NCBI GenBank assembly: GCA_026390015.1
Contig: JAPLGS010000139.1
Coordinates: 186,001 to 250,000, forward strand
Source: Chloroflexota bacterium
GTDB taxonomy: Bacteria > Chloroflexota > Anaerolineae > Anaerolineales > Villigracilaceae
Length of the DNA: 64,000 nucleotides
Direction: 5' to 3'
Below the pieces are notes generated by a model. It was not told the origin of the DNA and ran no database searches. It saw only the letters and a list, made by a program, of their open reading frames with translations. The translations under genes and the position numbers were made by a program. Of the stretch, positions 34,721 to 43,600 are shown piece after piece. The stretch's first letter is position 1; each line of letters opens with the position of its first letter.

Positions 34721-36229
34721 ATGTTTAGTAAAGTATTAGTTGCAAATCGTGGTGAGATCGCAGTTCGCATCATTCGTGCCTGCCGCGAACTTGGTATTGG
34801 AACCGTCGCAGTTTTTTCAGAAGTGGACCGTAACGCGCTGCATGTACGTTATGCGGATGAAGCCTATTTGATCGGTCCCGCACCCTCACGCGAATCCTAT
34901 TTGCGAGCGGATAAAATTTTCGAAGTAGCCAAAAAGTCTGGCGCTGACGCGATCCACCCTGGCTATGGCTTTCTCGCCGAGCGTGAAGATTTTGCCGCGA
35001 AATGCGCAGACTTAGGGATCACTTTCATCGGACCAAAACCCTCGTCCATTGCGGCGATGGGAGATAAGGGCAAGGCACGCGCAACCGTCATCAAAGCAGG
35101 CATACCTGTTGTACCGGGCACGGAAGCCGTGGGCAACATGACGGATGATGATCTGCTCGGTACCGCTGCGTCAATCGGATTCCCATTGCTGATCAAAGCC
35201 ACTGCCGGCGGCGGTGGAAAAGGTATGCGGGAAGTAAAAAATCTGGAGGAAATGCCGACCCTGCTTGCGTCAGCGAGACGCGAAGCGGAATCCTCCTTTG
35301 GCGACGGAAATGTTTATTTGGAAAAATTAGTCGAAGGCGCGCGTCACATCGAATTTCAGATCATGGCTGACTCGTTTGGGAATGTGATCCATCTGGGTGA
35401 ACGTGAATGTTCGATTCAACGACGTCATCAAAAACTATTGGAAGAATCTCCATCCTCATTTCTAGACGATGACCTGCGCGAAAAAATGGGAAGCATCGCC
35501 GTTAAATCCGCGCAGGCTGTGGATTATGTCAACGCTGGTACGATCGAATTTTTAGTGGATAAGGAACGCAATTTTTATTTTCTTGAAATGAACACACGCC
35601 TGCAAGTGGAACATCCCATCACAGAGATGGTCACGGGCGTTGATATTGTTGCCGAACAACTTCGCATCGCGCGCGGAAGACAGTTGAGTTACACACAGGA
35701 ACAGATCAAGCAAAATGGTCACGCAATCGAGTGTCGCATCAACGCTGAAGATCCTTTCAATAATTTCATGCCATCCACAGGACGCATCACGCACAGCCTG
35801 CTCCCCACCGGACCCGGTGTGCGAATTGACACAGGCGTGTTCCCCGGCTTTGAGATCACACCATTCTATGACCCGATGATCGCAAAGCTGATCGTGTGGG
35901 GTGAAACACGCGGACAGGCCATCTTGAGAATGCGCCGCGCACTGGAAGAGTATCGCATCGTGGGCGTGCGGACGAATATTCCCTTCCACCAAACGCTTAT
36001 GGATTCGCATCGCTTCATGGGCGGTCAATTTGACACGCGCTTTGTGGAGGAACGTTTCTCGATGGATGACGCGATCGAATTACGTGCCGCCAATTCGGAG
36101 ATCGCGGCTATTCTCGCAACGTTGGTTGCTCATCAACAAAGTGAATTATCTGCGCAGCGAGTACAACGCAACGAACGCGACACGTCAAATTGGAAGTGGG
36201 TCGGAAGATGGGAACGCATGCATCGGTAA
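34721..36229 (+). CDS. Biotin carboxylase subunit of acyl-CoA carboxylase
   Basis: A 502-residue ATP-grasp enzyme starting MFSKVLVANRGEIAVRIIRA. The glycine-rich loop KATAGGGGKGMR is near residue 158 and the active-site block EMNTRLQVEHPITEM near 289. It carboxylates biotin on the carrier protein encoded 130 bases downstream. The last 45 residues beyond the usual C-terminus are polar and poorly conserved. Confidence 0.95.
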   Translation: MFSKVLVANRGEIAVRIIRACRELGIGTVAVFSEVDRNALHVRYADEAYLIGPAPSRESYLRADKIFEVAKKSGADAIHPGYGFLAEREDFAAKCADLGITFIGPKPSSIAAMGDKGKARATVIKAGIPVVPGTEAVGNMTDDDLLGTAASIGFPLLIKATAGGGGKGMREVKNLEEMPTLLASARREAESSFGDGNVYLEKLVEGARHIEFQIMADSFGNVIHLGERECSIQRRHQKLLEESPSSFLDDDLREKMGSIAVKSAQAVDYVNAGTIEFLVDKERNFYFLEMNTRLQVEHPITEMVTGVDIVAEQLRIARGRQLSYTQEQIKQNGHAIECRINAEDPFNNFMPSTGRITHSLLPTGPGVRIDTGVFPGFEITPFYDPMIAKLIVWGETRGQAILRMRRALEEYRIVGVRTNIPFHQTLMDSHRFMGGQFDTRFVEERFSMDDAIELRAANSEIAAILATLVAHQQSELSAQRVQRNERDTSNWKWVGRWERMHR

Positions 36230-36236
36230 TTTACGA

Positions 36237-36330
36237 TACTTCGACAGGCTCAGTACAAGTTTTAGATTGATGATTTACGATTATTGGTGGTCGAGTAGCC
36301 CGAGTGCTCTTCGAGAGCGTATCGAGACCC
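36237..36330. repeat. Intergenic palindromic repeats (CTTCGACAGGCTCAG and GTCGAGTAGCC...CGAGACC)
   Basis: Between the biotin carboxylase and carrier genes lie TACTTCGACAGGCTCAGTAC (36237-36256) and an imperfect hairpin at 36286-36330 that starts GGTGGTCGAGTAGCC, has GCTCTTCGAGAGC at its centre and ends TATCGAGACC. From memory, closely similar motifs are common intergenic repeats in several high-GC bacterial groups. The element inserts into an operon without breaking a gene. Confidence 0.65.
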
Positions 36331-36359
36331 GGTTTACAATTGGCGAATGAGGTCAAAGC

Positions 36360-36857
36360 ATGAAATATATTACAACAATTGATGATAAAGAATTCGAGAT
36401 CGAAGTCGTGGATGAACATCACATTCGCATCGCTGACCGCCTGCTGCAAGTTGATTTTGAAGCGGTCAGTGGTCAGCCTGTCTTCTCGCTGATCCTTGAT
36501 GGCAAATCTTATGAATCTTTCGTTTACCAGGGCGACGAAGATTGGGAAGTGCTGATTCGTGGTCAGCAGTATCAGGTCAAGATCGAGGATGAGCGTGAAA
36601 AGAGGTTGAGAGCCGCGGCTGGCGGAGGAGTCACCGAAGGCGGCGAATTCCATCTCAAAGCGCCCATGCCCGGGCTAATCGTGGCAGTGTTAATCGAAGA
36701 AGGTCAACCAGTGACAAAGGGACAAGTGATGCTGATCCTCGAATCTATGAAAATGCAGAATGAGCTCAAAGCTCCACGCGATGGTGTGATGGGAAAAATC
36801 CGCGTGAAGGCTGGCGAAAGTGTGGAACAAAAGCAAACTTTATTGAGCGTGCATTAA
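36360..36857 (+). CDS. Biotin carrier protein (biotin/lipoyl attachment domain)
   Basis: A 165-residue protein. The N-terminal 85 residues form a small beta domain, then a Gly-rich link, and the biotinyl domain (about 95-165) with the modified Lys in ESMKMQNELKAP near residue 130. It carries carboxybiotin between the upstream carboxylase and carboxyltransferase. The ATG follows GAGGTCAAAGC. Confidence 0.93.
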   Translation: MKYITTIDDKEFEIEVVDEHHIRIADRLLQVDFEAVSGQPVFSLILDGKSYESFVYQGDEDWEVLIRGQQYQVKIEDEREKRLRAAAGGGVTEGGEFHLKAPMPGLIVAVLIEEGQPVTKGQVMLILESMKMQNELKAPRDGVMGKIRVKAGESVEQKQTLLSVH

Positions 36858-36860
36858 TCC

Positions 36861-37469
36861 ATGAATGGACAGGAAATTGAAGCCAAGTTCCATGTAAGGG
36901 ATTTAAAAAAGATGGAAGTGCGCCTTTTGGAGTTGAAGGCGCACTTGATTCAACCGCGCGTGCATGAAGTCAACCTGCGTTTCGACAGACTGAATAGAGA
37001 ATTAAGAAACAAAAGCCAAGTTCTCCGCTTAAGGCAGGATGACAAAGCCCGATTCACTTTCAAAGGACCAAGCGTCGAAACAACAGGTGGTGTCATGGGG
37101 CGCAAAGAGATCGAGTTTGAAGTCGGGGATTTCGATATCGCCAAACAATTTTTAGAAGCGATCGGTTTTGAAGCCGTCTTATTCTATGAAAAATTTCGCG
37201 CAACATACGAATTAAATAATGTCCATATCATGTTGGACGAATTGCCGTATGGCGAATTCCTCGAGATCGAAGGCGAAAATACCGAAGCAATCCGTAGCAT
37301 TGCAAAGTTGCTCGGTTTAAATTGGAACACCATGATAAAAGCTGGCTATCACGCCTTATTTGAACGTGCCGCTGAAAAGTATGGATTGGATGTTTCAAAT
37401 TTAAGTTTTGAAAATCTTAAGAATATAAAAATAGCCATAGCAGACATGAACATTATCGCGGCGGATTAA
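36861..37469 (+). CDS. CYTH domain protein (class IV adenylate cyclase/triphosphatase)
   Basis: A 202-residue CYTH tunnel-fold protein with the signature EIEAKF at residues 5-10 (ExExK) and basic tunnel strands such as LRLRQDDKARFTFKG. Members hydrolyse triphosphates or make cAMP from ATP (CyaB). Which one cannot be decided from sequence. It starts three bases after the biotin carrier stop and is probably co-transcribed. Confidence 0.88.
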   Translation: MNGQEIEAKFHVRDLKKMEVRLLELKAHLIQPRVHEVNLRFDRLNRELRNKSQVLRLRQDDKARFTFKGPSVETTGGVMGRKEIEFEVGDFDIAKQFLEAIGFEAVLFYEKFRATYELNNVHIMLDELPYGEFLEIEGENTEAIRSIAKLLGLNWNTMIKAGYHALFERAAEKYGLDVSNLSFENLKNIKIAIADMNIIAAD

Positions 37470-37506
37470 CGCGGCGGTATGATCAAAAAATTAAAGGATG
37501 GTCACT

Positions 37507-37587
37507 ATGAACATCAAAGGTATGGACGCGCTCGTTAAATACATACCCGAATTAAATTCAACGGGCATGAAATTACTTCATCCCTAA
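37507..37587 (+). pseudogene. Truncated copy of the start of the downstream methyltransferase gene
   Basis: A 26-codon frame beginning MNIKGMDALVKYIPELNST, nearly identical to the first 19 residues of the gene at 38684 (MNIKGMDALAKHVPELNST). It keeps a ribosome site (AAAGGATGGTCACT) and then breaks off; its stop codon lies within the left arm of the hairpin at 37584. Confidence 0.85.
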
Positions 37588-37620
37588 CCTCCGAGTTATT
37601 TTTTGGAACTCGGAGGTTAG
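37584..37620. repeat. 14-bp perfect hairpin with CCTCCGAGTT core
   Basis: CTAACCTCCGAGTT and its exact complement are separated by ATTTTTTGG. There is no U-tract after the stem, so it is not an obvious terminator. The ten-base core is identical to that of the palindrome inside the cyclase gene (5975-6007). Confidence 0.85.
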
Positions 37621-37675
37621 CATTTAACAAAGCACTACCGTGCTGCTCAAATATATTCTCGCTTATAATTAGTGT

Positions 37676-37987
37676 ATGTCCGCAACAAGAGTTCTACCCA
37701 AGAAGCTTCGTCCTTTTTTTTGGGATTATCCCTTCGCCCGTTTATCCTTTGCAAAGGATAGAGATTTGATCATCCGCCGTTTGCTAACATATGGGTCATG
37801 GGATGCAGTATGTTGGATGCGTAAGCAAATTGGCGATCAGACGCTTCGAGAATGGTTGATTGCCCATAAAGGCAGAGGACTTACCCCGCGTCAACTACGC
37901 TTTTGGGGGGTGGTTTATGAACTTCCTGCACGTCAGATCAACAGCTGGATACGAAATGCACAAAATGGAGTGTGGGAAAATCGATGA
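37676..37987 (+). CDS. Putative antitoxin-like partner of the AbiEii-type gene (DUF6922-like)
   Basis: A 103-residue basic protein starting MSATRVLPKKLRPFFWDYP. Proteins opening with LPxxLRPFFWD and containing a DRDLIIRRLLTYGSWDAVCW segment are, as I recall, regularly encoded before AbiEii-type nucleotidyltransferases. Its stop overlaps the next start (ATGA), which supports a two-gene module. The antitoxin role is inferred from context only. Confidence 0.7.
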   Translation: MSATRVLPKKLRPFFWDYPFARLSFAKDRDLIIRRLLTYGSWDAVCWMRKQIGDQTLREWLIAHKGRGLTPRQLRFWGVVYELPARQINSWIRNAQNGVWENR

Positions 37988-38613
37988 GATATTCCACAGA
38001 TGGCCTACAAAAAAAACAAATCAGCGTTTTGAAATCACTGGGAGTGCAGATGTCTGCCAGGGGATTCTATCTCGCAGGCGGCACTGCGCTTGCCATTCAC
38101 CTTTCACACCGGATCTCTGTGGATTTGGACTGGTTCACCCCTAACTCCATCGCAGATGGGATGATCCTTGCCCAGTCGCTCCGAAATTCAAATATTGATT
38201 TGGATATTGAACAGGTATCGTCTGGCACAGTGCACGGAAGCGTGAAAAAAGTGCGTGTGTCTTTCTTGCAATATCAATATCCACTTCTTAAGCCGCTCGA
38301 GCAGTGGAATGAAATGAGCTGTCCACTCGCTTCGCTGGAAGACCTTGCTTGCATGAAACTCTCTGCAATTGCCCAACGTGGCGCGCGCAAAGACTTTTGT
38401 GATATTTACACATTGGGAAAGAAGGCTTTTTCTCTGTCACACATGCTCGGCTTTTACAAAATAAAATTCGGCATTAAGGATATTGCCTCGGTTTTATACG
38501 GACTTGTTTATTTTGATGATGCAGAAAGCGAGCGAATGCCTAAAATGCTTTTGGATGTCAGTTGGAGTGAGATTAAAAACACCATCCTCAGTTGGGTGAA
38601 GGAGGTTTCGTAA
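37984..38613 (+). CDS. AbiEii/AbiGii-type nucleotidyltransferase, probable toxin
   Basis: About 209 residues with the minimal nucleotidyltransferase motif YLAGGTALAIHLSHRISVD followed by LDWF (near residues 28-50), which supplies the Gly and the metal-binding Asp residues. A conserved DLACMKLSAIAQRGARKDF block follows near 125-145. AbiEii toxins transfer nucleotides, for example to tRNA. The ATG at 37984 overlaps the upstream stop; a start at 37972 is less likely. The module sits between the truncated and complete copies of a methyltransferase gene start. Confidence 0.85.
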   Translation: MRYSTDGLQKKQISVLKSLGVQMSARGFYLAGGTALAIHLSHRISVDLDWFTPNSIADGMILAQSLRNSNIDLDIEQVSSGTVHGSVKKVRVSFLQYQYPLLKPLEQWNEMSCPLASLEDLACMKLSAIAQRGARKDFCDIYTLGKKAFSLSHMLGFYKIKFGIKDIASVLYGLVYFDDAESERMPKMLLDVSWSEIKNTILSWVKEVS

Positions 38614-38683
38614 AGGTGGAGTTCATTCGTCATCACAATTTATCTATGCATCTTATGGGAGATTCTTGCCGCAGGAGGCGAAA

Positions 38684-39451
38684 ATGAACATCAAAGGCAT
38701 GGACGCGCTCGCAAAACATGTTCCTGAATTAAATTCAACGGATGGAAAATTACGAATTACGCTTTACGCAATAGGCTTGTTCACACTGGTCAATATTTAT
38801 TTCATCCTCACAGACAACATCCCCACTTGGAGCATAGATAGCGAGATCATCATCAGCTCGCTGGGGTTTCTACTCCTAAGCTTCTTCTTCTCCCGCAAAC
38901 AAGCATACAAAGAAAAATATAAAGAGCTCGCATATCGCAATGCATTTTCTCATTACGCCATGCCCGGGCTGGGACTTATCTTTGGAGCCATTGTACATGC
39001 TGGTTATATGAATGGCCCGTTCGTGCCCGTTGGTTGGTGGACATTTATCTTCATTGCGCTCGGCTGGTTCATGCTCTGTATTGGAGCAATATTATCGATT
39101 CGCAGTGTCTTCGCTTTTGGCGTGGACAATCTCGCTTTGTTATATGTGTATCATCCCGAAGAAGGCCGCATTATTGACTCGGGCATCTACGGCATCCTGA
39201 GTCATCCGATCTATGCAGGCATCCTACGGGTTTGGATGGGACTTGCTCTGCTGAATGGCAACGCAAATTCGATCATATTTTCCATTTTCATTCCACTCGG
39301 ACTTACAGGCTGGATCCGCCTCGTGGAAGAAAAGGAATTGATCGGACGCTTTGGGCAGATCTATCGTGATTACCGAAAACGTACACCCGCCTTCTTCCCG
39401 AAATTGCGCAATCTTTTATCTTTCTATATTTTTTTGATCACTGGAGGATGA
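38684..39451 (+). CDS. Isoprenylcysteine-carboxyl-methyltransferase-like membrane protein
   Basis: About 255 residues with five to six membrane helices and the C-terminal ICMT-type SAM/substrate motifs GIYGILSHPIYAG and IGRFGQIYRDYRKRTPAFFP. Bacterial members are phospholipid- or isoprenoid-acting methyltransferases of mostly unknown substrate. The ATG at 38684 has CAGGAGGCGAAA upstream, which rules out the longer reading from 38666. Confidence 0.85.
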   Translation: MNIKGMDALAKHVPELNSTDGKLRITLYAIGLFTLVNIYFILTDNIPTWSIDSEIIISSLGFLLLSFFFSRKQAYKEKYKELAYRNAFSHYAMPGLGLIFGAIVHAGYMNGPFVPVGWWTFIFIALGWFMLCIGAILSIRSVFAFGVDNLALLYVYHPEEGRIIDSGIYGILSHPIYAGILRVWMGLALLNGNANSIIFSIFIPLGLTGWIRLVEEKELIGRFGQIYRDYRKRTPAFFPKLRNLLSFYIFLITGG

Positions 39452-39454
39452 CCC

Positions 39455-39937
39455 ATGAATGCCTTTGACAAACAACCCAGCCGATTGCTGAAATTTTTCT
39501 TCAAAGTCCCAGTTTGGCTCCACAAAATGGGACTCGGCGGCTGGGAGCGTTTGGTCGGCGCGCAGTGGATGCTCATCACCACCCAGGGGCGCAAGACAGG
39601 CAAGCCGCGCGATACGATGGTGGATGTGATGGATTACGACAAAATTAGCGACACCTATTACATCGAAGCTGCTTATGGCGCGCGCGCAGATTGGTATAAG
39701 AACATCCAAAGCAATCCGGTCTTTGAGGCGCAAGTCGGACGCAGGAAATTCAAAGCGCACGCGGGCGCATTGACCACCGAAGGCGCAAGTGAAATGCTCG
39801 TTCAATTCTATCGAAGCAAACCCGCTTATACGCGCTCGGTCATGGCATTGGCAGGGATCAAATTCAAAGATGAAGATGAACTGCGCAGCATGGGAAGAAA
39901 TCTAACACTGCTGGCTGTCACACCTGAAAAGGAGTGA
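39455..39937 (+). CDS. Deazaflavin-dependent oxidoreductase-like protein (DDN family)
   Basis: A 160-residue single-domain protein of the F420H2/flavin-binding split-barrel type, with TTQGRKTGKPRDTMVDV near residue 45 and YKNIQSNPVFEAQVG near 90. Members reduce or bind small substrates with coenzyme F420. It begins three bases after the methyltransferase stop and precedes the saccharopine-dehydrogenase-like gene by seven, so these are probably one operon. Confidence 0.88.
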   Translation: MNAFDKQPSRLLKFFFKVPVWLHKMGLGGWERLVGAQWMLITTQGRKTGKPRDTMVDVMDYDKISDTYYIEAAYGARADWYKNIQSNPVFEAQVGRRKFKAHAGALTTEGASEMLVQFYRSKPAYTRSVMALAGIKFKDEDELRSMGRNLTLLAVTPEKE

Positions 39938-39944
39938 AAACAAA

Positions 39945-41048
39945 ATGTCAAAAATATTGATCCTGGGCGGGTATGGATATACTGGCAAATTTCTCGCCAA
40001 ACATTTGCTCGCTCAAACCGATGTGGAAATCATCATCTCAGGCCGCAACATACAAAAAGCAAAAACATTTGCGGATGAGTTGAATGACTCGCGCCTTTCT
40101 GTAAGACAAGTCGACGCTGCCTATTATGATTCTCTCAGACAAGCGGTTCAAGGCGTGACCTTGTGTCTGGTCGCCGCACCAACCACTCAGCACGCTGAGG
40201 CAGTCATCCGCGCATGTATTGACGCGCACGTGGATTATCTCGATGTTCAATACTCGTCGAGAAAACTTGGCGCGTTGTATGCTGCAGAAAAAGAAATCAA
40301 ACAAGCGGGATTATGTTTCATCACAGAAGCCGGCTTTCATCCAGGTCTGCCGGCCGCGATGATCCGCTATGCCGCGACGAAATTGGATGTGGTTGAATCT
40401 GCATTCACAGCTGGATATCTCAACATGCAGGCCATCCCCTACACCGAAGCCGTGGATGAACTCATGGAAGGCTTTATTGATTATCAAGCGCAAGTCTATA
40501 AACATGGTGCGTGGACAAAACCGTCATCATGGGATTCGCGCGCTTTCGACTTTGGCGATGAGATTGGCAAGCGCACAGGTTATTCCATGTTCTTCGAGGA
40601 ACTGCGTAATATTCCAAATATAATTCCATCCATCAAAGATACGGGCTTTTATATTTCAGGTTCCAATTGGTTTACAGATTTCGTTATCACCCCAATTATT
40701 TTTATAGGACTCAAACTCGCGCCAAAACGTGGACTCCGTCCGCTTGGCAAATTGATGTGGTGGGCTATGGGGAAGTCAAAGCCGCCGCATGTGGTCGCGC
40801 TCAAAGTGGAAGCAAAAGGTTTGTTGAATGGCAGGCAGGCCGAGGTCCAGTTGCAGATCGCGCATCCCGATGGTTATGAACTGACGGCGATTCCCATCGT
40901 CGCGTATCTACTTCAATATCTCGATGGCACAGCGCGCCGCGCTGGCGTTCATATGCTGGGACATATCGCCGAGCCGCAGCGCTTGTTCAAGGACATGCAG
41001 AGAATGGGCGCGCAGATCACAGAGTCACTTGAGAATCTTTCCACTTAA
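39945..41048 (+). CDS. Saccharopine dehydrogenase family NAD(P)-binding protein
   Basis: A 367-residue protein with an N-terminal Rossmann domain (ILILGGYGYTGKFLAKHLL) and the VDYLDVQYSSRKLGALY and GFHPGLPAAM segments seen in saccharopine-dehydrogenase/trans-enoyl-reductase-like proteins. The substrate is unknown. Its last 32 bases overlap the 3' end of murI on the other strand. Confidence 0.87.
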   Translation: MSKILILGGYGYTGKFLAKHLLAQTDVEIIISGRNIQKAKTFADELNDSRLSVRQVDAAYYDSLRQAVQGVTLCLVAAPTTQHAEAVIRACIDAHVDYLDVQYSSRKLGALYAAEKEIKQAGLCFITEAGFHPGLPAAMIRYAATKLDVVESAFTAGYLNMQAIPYTEAVDELMEGFIDYQAQVYKHGAWTKPSSWDSRAFDFGDEIGKRTGYSMFFEELRNIPNIIPSIKDTGFYISGSNWFTDFVITPIIFIGLKLAPKRGLRPLGKLMWWAMGKSKPPHVVALKVEAKGLLNGRQAEVQLQIAHPDGYELTAIPIVAYLLQYLDGTARRAGVHMLGHIAEPQRLFKDMQRMGAQITESLENLST

Positions 41049-41838
41049 CCGCTTCTACTTCGCCATCTGTCCCCAACAATAAAGGCAGCAGGGATTCCAT
41101 CGAAGCAGTATCAGCGGAAGTATAGAATCTGACTCTCAAACTTTCTCCTGTCTGATTCATTTTCTCCCCCGCTTCAAGCAGACGTTTGACCTGTCTCGCC
41201 ACCGAGGGAGCGGGGTCTATCACGCGCACATTTCCGCCCGCGATCTGTTCGATGAGCGGAATCACAAATGGATAGTGTGTGCATCCCAATACAACGGTGT
41301 CGATATTTTTTTTCAGCATCGGAAGAAGCGCATCTTCCAAAATTAATCTGGTGGCATTTGAATCCAGTTCACCTTTTTCAATTTGACCGACCAGCCCCGG
41401 GCAAGTGTGTTGAAACAATTCAACATCCGCGCCAAATCTTTCCACAACAGACGCGTACAATGCTCCTTGAAAAGTAGCCGGTGTTGCCAGCACACCTACC
41501 TTGCCAGTCTTTGTTATCTCTGCCGCAGGTTTGACGGCGGGTTCCATGCCCACAAAAGAGAGTTCGGGGAATCGTCCACGCAAATATTTCAAAGCCGCCG
41601 CTGAGGCAGTGTTACAAGCTACAACAATCAACTTGGAATTTTGTTCGAGTAAAAATTTTGTGATCCCCTCTGAAAATTTCTGTATCTCCACCATCGAGCG
41701 CGACCCATAAGGGACATGACCCTGATCGCCAAAGTAGATCATGGACTCATTTGGCATCAGTTCACGCATGGCGCGCAGGACGGACAGCCCGCCTACCCCA
41801 GAGTCAAATACGCCGATTGGAGATTGTCGAGCAGACAT
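41017..41838 (-). CDS. murI: Glutamate racemase
   Basis: A 273-residue cofactor-independent racemase making D-glutamate for peptidoglycan. It starts with IGVFDSGVGGLSVLRAM, and both catalytic cysteines are present, in VVACNTASA (near 74) and LGCTHYPF (near 186). Its 3' end is convergent with and overlaps the saccharopine-dehydrogenase-like gene. The presence of murI fits a cell with peptidoglycan precursors containing D-Glu. Confidence 0.96.
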   Translation of the reverse strand: MSARQSPIGVFDSGVGGLSVLRAMRELMPNESMIYFGDQGHVPYGSRSMVEIQKFSEGITKFLLEQNSKLIVVACNTASAAALKYLRGRFPELSFVGMEPAVKPAAEITKTGKVGVLATPATFQGALYASVVERFGADVELFQHTCPGLVGQIEKGELDSNATRLILEDALLPMLKKNIDTVVLGCTHYPFVIPLIEQIAGGNVRVIDPAPSVARQVKRLLEAGEKMNQTGESLRVRFYTSADTASMESLLPLLLGTDGEVEAVKWKDSQVTL

Positions 41839-41844
41839 AAATCA

Positions 41845-42804
41845 CTAATCTGAGGCGCTTATAAATGCAAGCGCACGTAAAAGCGCGGCATCATATACAG
41901 GTGAATAATCATGCGTCGCACCGGGGACAGTTTCCAGTTCACAGGCAATTCCTGCTGATTTCAATTTTTCAGCCAATGCTCGAACTTCATCTTGAAAAAT
42001 GTCTGTGTCGTTTTCGCCAATAATGAAAAATCCGCGCAATCCGCGCTCACGGGCAGGCGGAAGTAAAGATTCCAATTCATCCTCCGCATCCATAAATGGA
42101 AGCGCGGGACCATTGGCAATAAATCCACGTACATTTATTAAACCGGTCAATGCTATTTGAATCGCAATCAAACCGCCCATAGAATGTCCTGCTAAGACGA
42201 TATGGTTTTCATTAAATGGGAGTTCTTCCTTTAGTTTTATATAAGAAGCATTTACATCTGCAAAAGATTTATCAAGATCATCCCAGGCAAATGCATCTTT
42301 AAACATCGCCTGCGTGGATTGAGGCACCGCCAGCACATATCCCTTCGAAACGGCAGGCTTCCAAAACGGGACTGTGTCGGAAGCCAAACTCTGATTCCCA
42401 TGCAAAGCAATTAATAATGGAGAGTTAGGCGAATGATCTTTTGGAAAATATTTCAACAAAACCGATTCGGATGATGAAGGATCAGACTTCATTGCTTTTT
42501 GCGAAACCACTACAATTCGTTCAAAATCAGGGTCGCCTTGCAATTTCTGAAATGACGGTGTTTGACGCCACATCACTTCACCATACCATAATCCGTCAGC
42601 ATGGAATTTCTCTGCAACTTGATAAACCAAAGCGCGGTTTTCCAGCCTCGCCGCAGAACACATCGTCCAGTAATCCACCATTATGCGCTCAGTAGGAAAT
42701 TGCGAGCCTTCGCTTATTATCAATTCAAGCGCCTGTTGATATTCCTTGTTTTGAAAATGCTCGATTATTTGCTCATTGAGAGCGGAGTATGTTGGAAACG
42801 ACAT
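41845..42804 (-). CDS. Alpha/beta hydrolase with N-terminal helical region
   Basis: About 319 residues. The first 80 residues form a TPR-like helical stretch, then an esterase-type alpha/beta hydrolase with the nucleophile in LAGHSMGGL and the His in GATHDYSPV near the C-terminus. It resembles phospholipase/carboxylesterase-like or predicted peptidase proteins. The ATG at 42804 has CAGGAGACTTCC upstream, so the longer frame to 42888 is rejected. It ends six bases before murI. Confidence 0.85.
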   Translation of the reverse strand: MSFPTYSALNEQIIEHFQNKEYQQALELIISEGSQFPTERIMVDYWTMCSAARLENRALVYQVAEKFHADGLWYGEVMWRQTPSFQKLQGDPDFERIVVVSQKAMKSDPSSSESVLLKYFPKDHSPNSPLLIALHGNQSLASDTVPFWKPAVSKGYVLAVPQSTQAMFKDAFAWDDLDKSFADVNASYIKLKEELPFNENHIVLAGHSMGGLIAIQIALTGLINVRGFIANGPALPFMDAEDELESLLPPARERGLRGFFIIGENDTDIFQDEVRALAEKLKSAGIACELETVPGATHDYSPVYDAALLRALAFISASD

Positions 42805-42821
42805 GGAAGTCTCCTGTGAAT

Positions 42822-43538
42822 TTACTTTCCCGAAGCATTTACAAAAGATTTGAACAATCGCTGCATCGACGGCTGATCTGTCAACCATTCAGGATGCCAT
42901 TGCACAGCGACCGCGTAAGGATGGTCGAGGATTTCGATCACTTCCACCAAACCATCGGGGGCGAAACCTGCGGCACGCAATCCGGGAGCGATGTCTTTCA
43001 AGCCTTGATGGTGCAAACTATTGACATTCAGTAAAGTCTCACCAAAGATCTCGGCGGAACGTGAAGTCTCATCCACGTTGACGGGGTGGACGAGTTCGCG
43101 GCGCAAGTCACCGGGATAGGCGTGATCCAATGCGCCTTTCAGTTGATCGTAGATATGCGTATAAAGTGTTCCGCCTAAAGCAATGTTCATCACCTGTGCG
43201 CCGCGGCAAATTCCTAATATTGGTGTGCCGTCATGGATGGCGGTGCGCATTAAACTGATCTCGGTAAAATCCCGCGCTTCGTCCACTTCACCAATTCTCG
43301 GGTGGGCTGATCCGTTGAAATATTCCAGTGAGACGTCTCCGCCGCCAGTGAAGAGAATGCCTGAGAGACGGGAATACAGATCGAGGAAGTCTTCCTCAGA
43401 AAAAATTGAGGGAATCATAATTGGCAATCCGCCTGCTTGCACAATTGCATTGATATAGGAATGTTGAAGCGCAGTCAGCGGATGTCCGTCAGAGTCTTTG
43501 CCGTTGCGGGTGGTGATTCCAATAAGAGGTTTGGTCAT
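42822..43538 (-). CDS. Class I glutamine-amidotransferase-like gamma-glutamyl hydrolase (peptidase C26/PuuD family)
   Basis: About 238 residues. The catalytic Cys is in ILGICRGAQVMNIALGG and the His/Glu pair in AVQWHPEWL. Family members hydrolyse gamma-glutamyl-GABA or related gamma-glutamyl amides. The ATG at 43538 follows TTTTGGAGTACATC. It lies after the rplS terminator and before the hydrolase gene. Confidence 0.92.
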   Translation of the reverse strand: MTKPLIGITTRNGKDSDGHPLTALQHSYINAIVQAGGLPIMIPSIFSEEDFLDLYSRLSGILFTGGGDVSLEYFNGSAHPRIGEVDEARDFTEISLMRTAIHDGTPILGICRGAQVMNIALGGTLYTHIYDQLKGALDHAYPGDLRRELVHPVNVDETSRSAEIFGETLLNVNSLHHQGLKDIAPGLRAAGFAPDGLVEVIEILDHPYAVAVQWHPEWLTDQPSMQRLFKSFVNASGK

Positions 43539-43555
43539 GATGTACTCCAAAACAA

Positions 43556-43591
43556 AAAGACCCTAAAGGTCTGAGGACCTTTAGGGTCTTT
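43556..43591 (-). terminator. Rho-independent terminator of rplS
   Basis: A perfect 16-bp stem (AAAGACCCTAAAGGTC and its complement) has a four-base loop. On the minus strand it is followed by TTGTTTT, and the stem itself ends in TTT, giving a good U-rich tail. It lies nine bases after the rplS stop. Confidence 0.9.
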
Positions 43592-43600
43592 CCAAAAGCC

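Noticed and set aside
37584-37620. The hairpin as a simple rho-independent terminator of the CYTH gene
   Set aside because: No U-tract follows the stem on either strand, and its core matches the palindrome within the cyclase gene, so a repeat element is more likely.
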